From Streptomyces cavernae (GTDB lineage: Bacteria > Actinomycetota > Actinomycetes > Streptomycetales > Streptomycetaceae): 64,000 nucleotides of DNA. Under the pieces are notes generated by a model that saw only the letters and a program-made list of their open reading frames with translations, made no database searches and was not told the DNA's origin. Of this stretch, positions 61,364 to 64,000 are shown piece after piece. A program made the translations under genes and the position numbers. The stretch covers positions 47,904 through 111,903 of the forward strand of contig NZ_ML137710.1 in NCBI RefSeq assembly GCF_004023625.1. The letters run 5' to 3'. The number at the start of each line of letters is the position of its first letter. The stretch's first letter is position 1.

Positions 61364-61914
61364 GAACCGGTCTGCAGGCAAAGGAAGAGCGGCGAGTGCG
61401 AGGTTGGTACCCGCAGAGGGCATCACCGGAACCCTCGGTGGGGGAGTTGGTGGTGTGGTGACACGGGATCGGTCGGCAGAGCGCAGGTCACTCTGAATGT
61501 CCAAAACCCTCACCAGCGGAGGAACGGGGTAGCCGAACCGTTCTCCGAGCGCGGTGAAACGCGGCGTGGACGCTCTCGTTGATCTTCACGGAGCAGGCCT
61601 TGCCGGCGCGCAGGGGCAGCCGGCAGCCAAGGTCCGCGCAGACTTGAATGACGACCTGCTCCAGCGCCGCCGCAAGGCCCCGTAGTGTCATGGGGGCCGC
61701 GGTGCAGCACTGGTGCTCCGAGTCCAATGGGGTGGTAGCGGCACAGGAGTTCTGGTCGCCGGATCCGGTCACGCCGGACGACTTCCCGGCTGTCTTCGAG
61801 CGGCTGCCGCTGACTCCTTGGCCGGAGGACGAGTCCACGGCACGTGGCTCCCGCCCGGCAGCCGCTCACCATGCGGGAGTCCCTGGCCTTGATCGAGGAC
61901 TTGCTGGGGGAACG
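61364..61914. other. Degenerate region upstream of DUF397 gene
   Basis: No intact gene. A frame closed at 61916-61918 (overlapping the DUF397 ATG) reads RTSPRHVAPARQPLTMRESL and ends LLGER, which looks like the C-terminal end of a regulator coupled to DUF397, but it is open only from about 61827. A reverse-strand stretch near 61560-61688 (GLAAALEQVVIQVCADLGCR) may be a fragment of another gene. Both are unassigned. Confidence 0.35.
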
Positions 61915-62109
61915 ATGAGCACAGCGGAACCCACACCGCTCAGCTGGTTCAAAAGCAGCTACAGCGGCAACGAAGGCGGCGAATGCCTCGAGCTGGCCGC
62001 AACCCCCGACACCGTCCATGTCCGCGACTCCAAGAACCCCGCCGGCGCCCGACTCGCCTTCCGGCGCGCGGAGTGGGTCGCGTTCGTGCGGTACGCCGCC
62101 GGACGCTGA
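61915..62109 (+). CDS. DUF397 domain protein
   Basis: 64 residues. The DUF397 signature is complete: WFKSSYSGNEGGECLELA, VHVRDSKNPAGARLAFRRAE and W near the end (WVAFVRYAAG). These small proteins pair with XRE-family regulators in Streptomyces, but here the upstream regulator is degenerate. A decayed second copy lies at 63860-63948. Confidence 0.93.
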   Translation: MSTAEPTPLSWFKSSYSGNEGGECLELAATPDTVHVRDSKNPAGARLAFRRAEWVAFVRYAAGR

Positions 62110-62367
62110 CCCGCTCCGGTTCGTCAAGGTGTCGCGGAGGTCCTAACGGGCCGTGCCGAAGTCCTGGGTCCAGTAGGAGCCGGGCTGGGCGAGGCCGATA
62201 CGCCGCTGTGATCGAACCTTGCCTGCCCGCTCCCTCCCGGATGACAGAACCAGGGCCTGTGCGACGTCGTGTGCTGCCGCTGGGCGCGTGCGGGCCCGTA
62301 CACCCAGCGGCAGCACGATCAGTCCGAGGGCCTGATCCGGCGGGTTCAGGGCAGGCGCGCCGGGCAT
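62110..62367. other. Gap between DUF397 and aldo/keto reductase
   Basis: No gene seen in 258 bases. It lies at the left border of the cassette that separates the two DUF397 copies. Confidence 0.3.
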
Positions 62368-63240
62368 TCAGCGGCTGATGTCGTCCAGCTCGGTCAAGTC
62401 CTCATGAGAGAGGATGAGTCCCGCGCCGGCGATGTTCTCGCGCAGGTGTGCCGTCGATGATGTGCCGGGGATGAGCAGGGTGTTCGGTGATCGCTGCAGC
62501 AGCCAGGCCAGTGCGACGGACATCGGTGTCGCCTCCCGTCGAGCGGCGACCGCCGAGAGCGCCGAGGACTGAAGCGGGGTAAAGCCCCCGAGGGGGAAGA
62601 AGGGCACGTACGCGACGCCGTCGGTGGCGAGCCGGTCGATGAGCTTGTCGTCGTGGCGGTGGGCGAGGTTGTACATGTTCTGCACGCACACGATCGGCGC
62701 GATGCTCTGTGCCTCGTTGACCTGCTCCGCGGTGGCGTTGCTGACCCCTAGGTGGCGGATCAGGCCCTGCTGCTGGAGTTCGACGAGCGTCTCGAACGCC
62801 TCGGCGAGCGAACCGGGCTGGGGACCTTCGGCGTTGCCGAGTCGGAGGTTGACCAGGTCGAGTACGTCGAGCTGGAGGGACTTGAGGTTGTCGTAAACCT
62901 GGCGGCGCAGATCTTCGGGTCGTCGGGCCGGAGGCCAGCCACCCTGTTCGTCGCGGATCGCGCCCACCTTGGTCACGATGTGCAGTGACTCGGCATAGGG
63001 GTGCAGTGCCTCGCGGATCAGCTCGTTGGTGACGCGCGGCCCGTAGGCGTCGCTGGTGTCGATGTGGGTGATACCGAGGTCGACCGCTTCACGCAGAACG
63101 GCCAGAGCACCCTCGCGATCAGCAGGCGGCCCCATGACCCACGGGCCGGCCAGTTGCATGGCGCCGTAGCCGAACCGGGTGACGGTCAGGTCACCCAGAG
63201 TCCAGGTGCCGCCGGGTAGAGAGGAGGGGGGTGTGCTCAT
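62368..63240 (-). CDS. Aldo/keto reductase
   Basis: 290 residues from the ATG at 63240; upstream codons in the same frame have no ribosome site. AKR motifs: TVTRFGYGAMQLAGPWVMGP, HIDTSDAYGPRVTNELIREA (catalytic Asp, Tyr), TKVGA, GLIRHLGVSNATAEQVNEAQ and TLLIPGTSSTAHLRENIAGA. The catalytic HxxK triplet region shows TKVG (Lys) as usual. It uses NADPH to reduce an aldehyde or ketone. It is divergent from a HxlR regulator, which probably controls it. The DNA looks lower in GC than its neighbours. Confidence 0.92.
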   Translation of the reverse strand: MSTPPSSLPGGTWTLGDLTVTRFGYGAMQLAGPWVMGPPADREGALAVLREAVDLGITHIDTSDAYGPRVTNELIREALHPYAESLHIVTKVGAIRDEQGGWPPARRPEDLRRQVYDNLKSLQLDVLDLVNLRLGNAEGPQPGSLAEAFETLVELQQQGLIRHLGVSNATAEQVNEAQSIAPIVCVQNMYNLAHRHDDKLIDRLATDGVAYVPFFPLGGFTPLQSSALSAVAARREATPMSVALAWLLQRSPNTLLIPGTSSTAHLRENIAGAGLILSHEDLTELDDISR

Positions 63241-63308
63241 CTTGTTGCCTTTCGTCGTGCACTTGAGGGGTGGCTCCTGCTGCGTCCGTGCATCAGCATT
63301 GGAGAGGA

Positions 63309-63341
63309 ACTTCCTGTCGGGAAGTAGGCACTTTGGAGTGC
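63309..63341. promoter_or_regulatory. Two small inverted repeats in the AKR/HxlR promoter region
   Basis: ACTTCC-TGTCG-GGAAGT (63309-63325) and GCACT-TTGG-AGTGC (63328-63341) lie next to each other, 32 bases before the HxlR start. They are candidate HxlR operators. Confidence 0.45.
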
Positions 63342-63372
63342 GTAACCCACCCATCGGTGAGAGGTGCGATCA

Positions 63373-63819
63373 GTGACGACGATGAAGGCGGCCCAGCAGA
63401 GAGCTCAGACCAAGGTGGAGTACAACGCGTTCCTGGCAGCATGTCCCAGCCGGCAGTTGCTGGACCGAATCTCGGACAAGTGGGTCGTCCTGATCCTGTG
63501 TGCGCTGGGCGGCGACACCAGCCCTCGCCGGCCGGGTGCAGCACACGCGGACGCTCCGACGGCGATGCGTTACTCCGAGATTGCTCGTCTTCTGGCTGGG
63601 GTCAGCCAGAAGATGCTGACCCAGACGCTACGGTCGCTGGAGCGCGATGGTCTGCTCACCCGTACCGTGACGCCAACCGTCCCTGTCACCGTCTCCTACG
63701 AGCTGACCGACCTCGGTCTCTCGCTCCACGACATGACACGCGGGCTCAGAAGCTGGGCGCAGACGCACATGGCCGAGGTCCTCGCAAACCGCGAGAACTA
63801 CGACGCTCGCACCTCCTGA
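63373..63819 (+). CDS. HxlR family transcriptional regulator
   Basis: 148 residues from a GTG with GAGAGG upstream; ATG 63382 is another choice. HxlR winged helix: CPSRQLLDRISDKWVVLILC, YSEIARLLAGVSQKMLTQTL, RSLERDGLLTRTVTPTVPVT and VSYELTDLGLSLHDMTR. A Cys is present near the start of the domain, as in redox or aldehyde-sensing members. An 18-residue Gly/Pro/Ala insert (about residues 48-66) separates the first two helices. It is divergent from the aldo/keto reductase gene. Confidence 0.92.
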   Translation: MTTMKAAQQRAQTKVEYNAFLAACPSRQLLDRISDKWVVLILCALGGDTSPRRPGAAHADAPTAMRYSEIARLLAGVSQKMLTQTLRSLERDGLLTRTVTPTVPVTVSYELTDLGLSLHDMTRGLRSWAQTHMAEVLANRENYDARTS

Positions 63820-63859
63820 CGACTCACATCGTCGTCTGGGCCGGCAGAGAGGGCCACAC

Positions 63860-63948
63860 ATGAGCAGCCTTGAGACGCATTGAACCGTCCACGTCCCAAG
63901 AACCCCGCCCGCGCCCGACTCGCCTTCCGCCGCTCCGAGTGGGGCGCG
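63860..63948 (+). pseudogene. Decayed DUF397 gene
   Basis: It starts ATGAGCAGCCTTGAGACG and hits TGA after seven codons. It then reads, in another frame, SKNPARARLAFRRSEWG, the middle of a DUF397 protein. An internal deletion has removed the SSYSGNEGG part. The segment 63887-63948 is closely similar to 62014-62081 of the intact gene. Confidence 0.75.
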
Positions 63949-64000
63949 GGAGGGCGGTTCGCCGCCCAACCCGGCCCCCGCCGGAGTGGCCGAAGAGCTC

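Noticed and set aside
61510..62127. Reverse-strand 205-residue gene opposite DUF397
   Set aside because: It is antisense to a clear DUF397 gene. The similar frame at 63628-63969 arises only because DUF397 sequence is duplicated.

Overview
The window is high-GC actinobacterial chromosome, almost certainly Streptomyces. GTG starts are frequent, many genes overlap by 4 bases, and characteristic families are present: DUF397, an RsbW-like kinase, an anti-sigma factor fused to a maleylpyruvate isomerase domain, a fused FAD/Fe-S oxidase, and DtxR with DtxR-type metal ligands. At least one gene carries a rare TTA codon. No rRNA, tRNA, CRISPR array or intact transposase was seen.

Layout. 0-10 kb: the start of a sensor kinase, a large FAD/Fe-S oxidase, a broken ABC ATPase, an EamA exporter, a LysR gene, and a SnoaL-like gene beside a TetR regulator with four related inverted repeats. 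10.3-20.9 kb: a tightly coupled operon (isomerase-like protein, AtuA, acyl-CoA carboxylase beta and alpha, acyl-CoA dehydrogenase, CoA ligase, enoyl-CoA hydratase, TetR) whose content parallels the Pseudomonas atu acyclic-terpene pathway. 21-43 kb: mostly housekeeping and regulation: pdxH, citrate synthase, an SIS protein behind a DasR-like site, a PAS/GAF protein, a decayed IscB fragment, a DtxR regulator with a long structured leader, a TTA-containing hydrolase, an ABC exporter, a prim-pol protein, an HTH/TPR regulator, a repeat-rich membrane protein, a binding lipoprotein, purU, a sigma/anti-sigma pair, a STAS protein and an EF-hand protein. 43.9-61.4 kb: a second catabolic region (CoA ligase, amidohydrolase, three acyl-CoA dehydrogenases, cyclase, SDR, alcohol dehydrogenase, MFS transporter, flavin reductase, enoyl-CoA hydratase, acyl-CoA synthetase). 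The promoters of five of its transcription units share the palindrome CTGACG-N3-CGTCAG. 61.5-64 kb: an aldo/keto reductase and HxlR pair lying between an intact and a decayed DUF397 gene.

How the genes work together. Both catabolic regions have the full logic of CoA activation, dehydrogenation and hydration, the first with an added biotin carboxylase step, and each has its own operator family. The most interesting signals are the shared operator at 45.5-61.4 kb, the TetR operator set at 8.6-10.1 kb, the IscB fossil at 26 kb, and the structured leader with a 12-codon ORF before the DtxR gene. Exact or near-exact minisatellites (9, 15, 18, 24, 29 and 48 bp units) recur at gene ends and within genes throughout the window.
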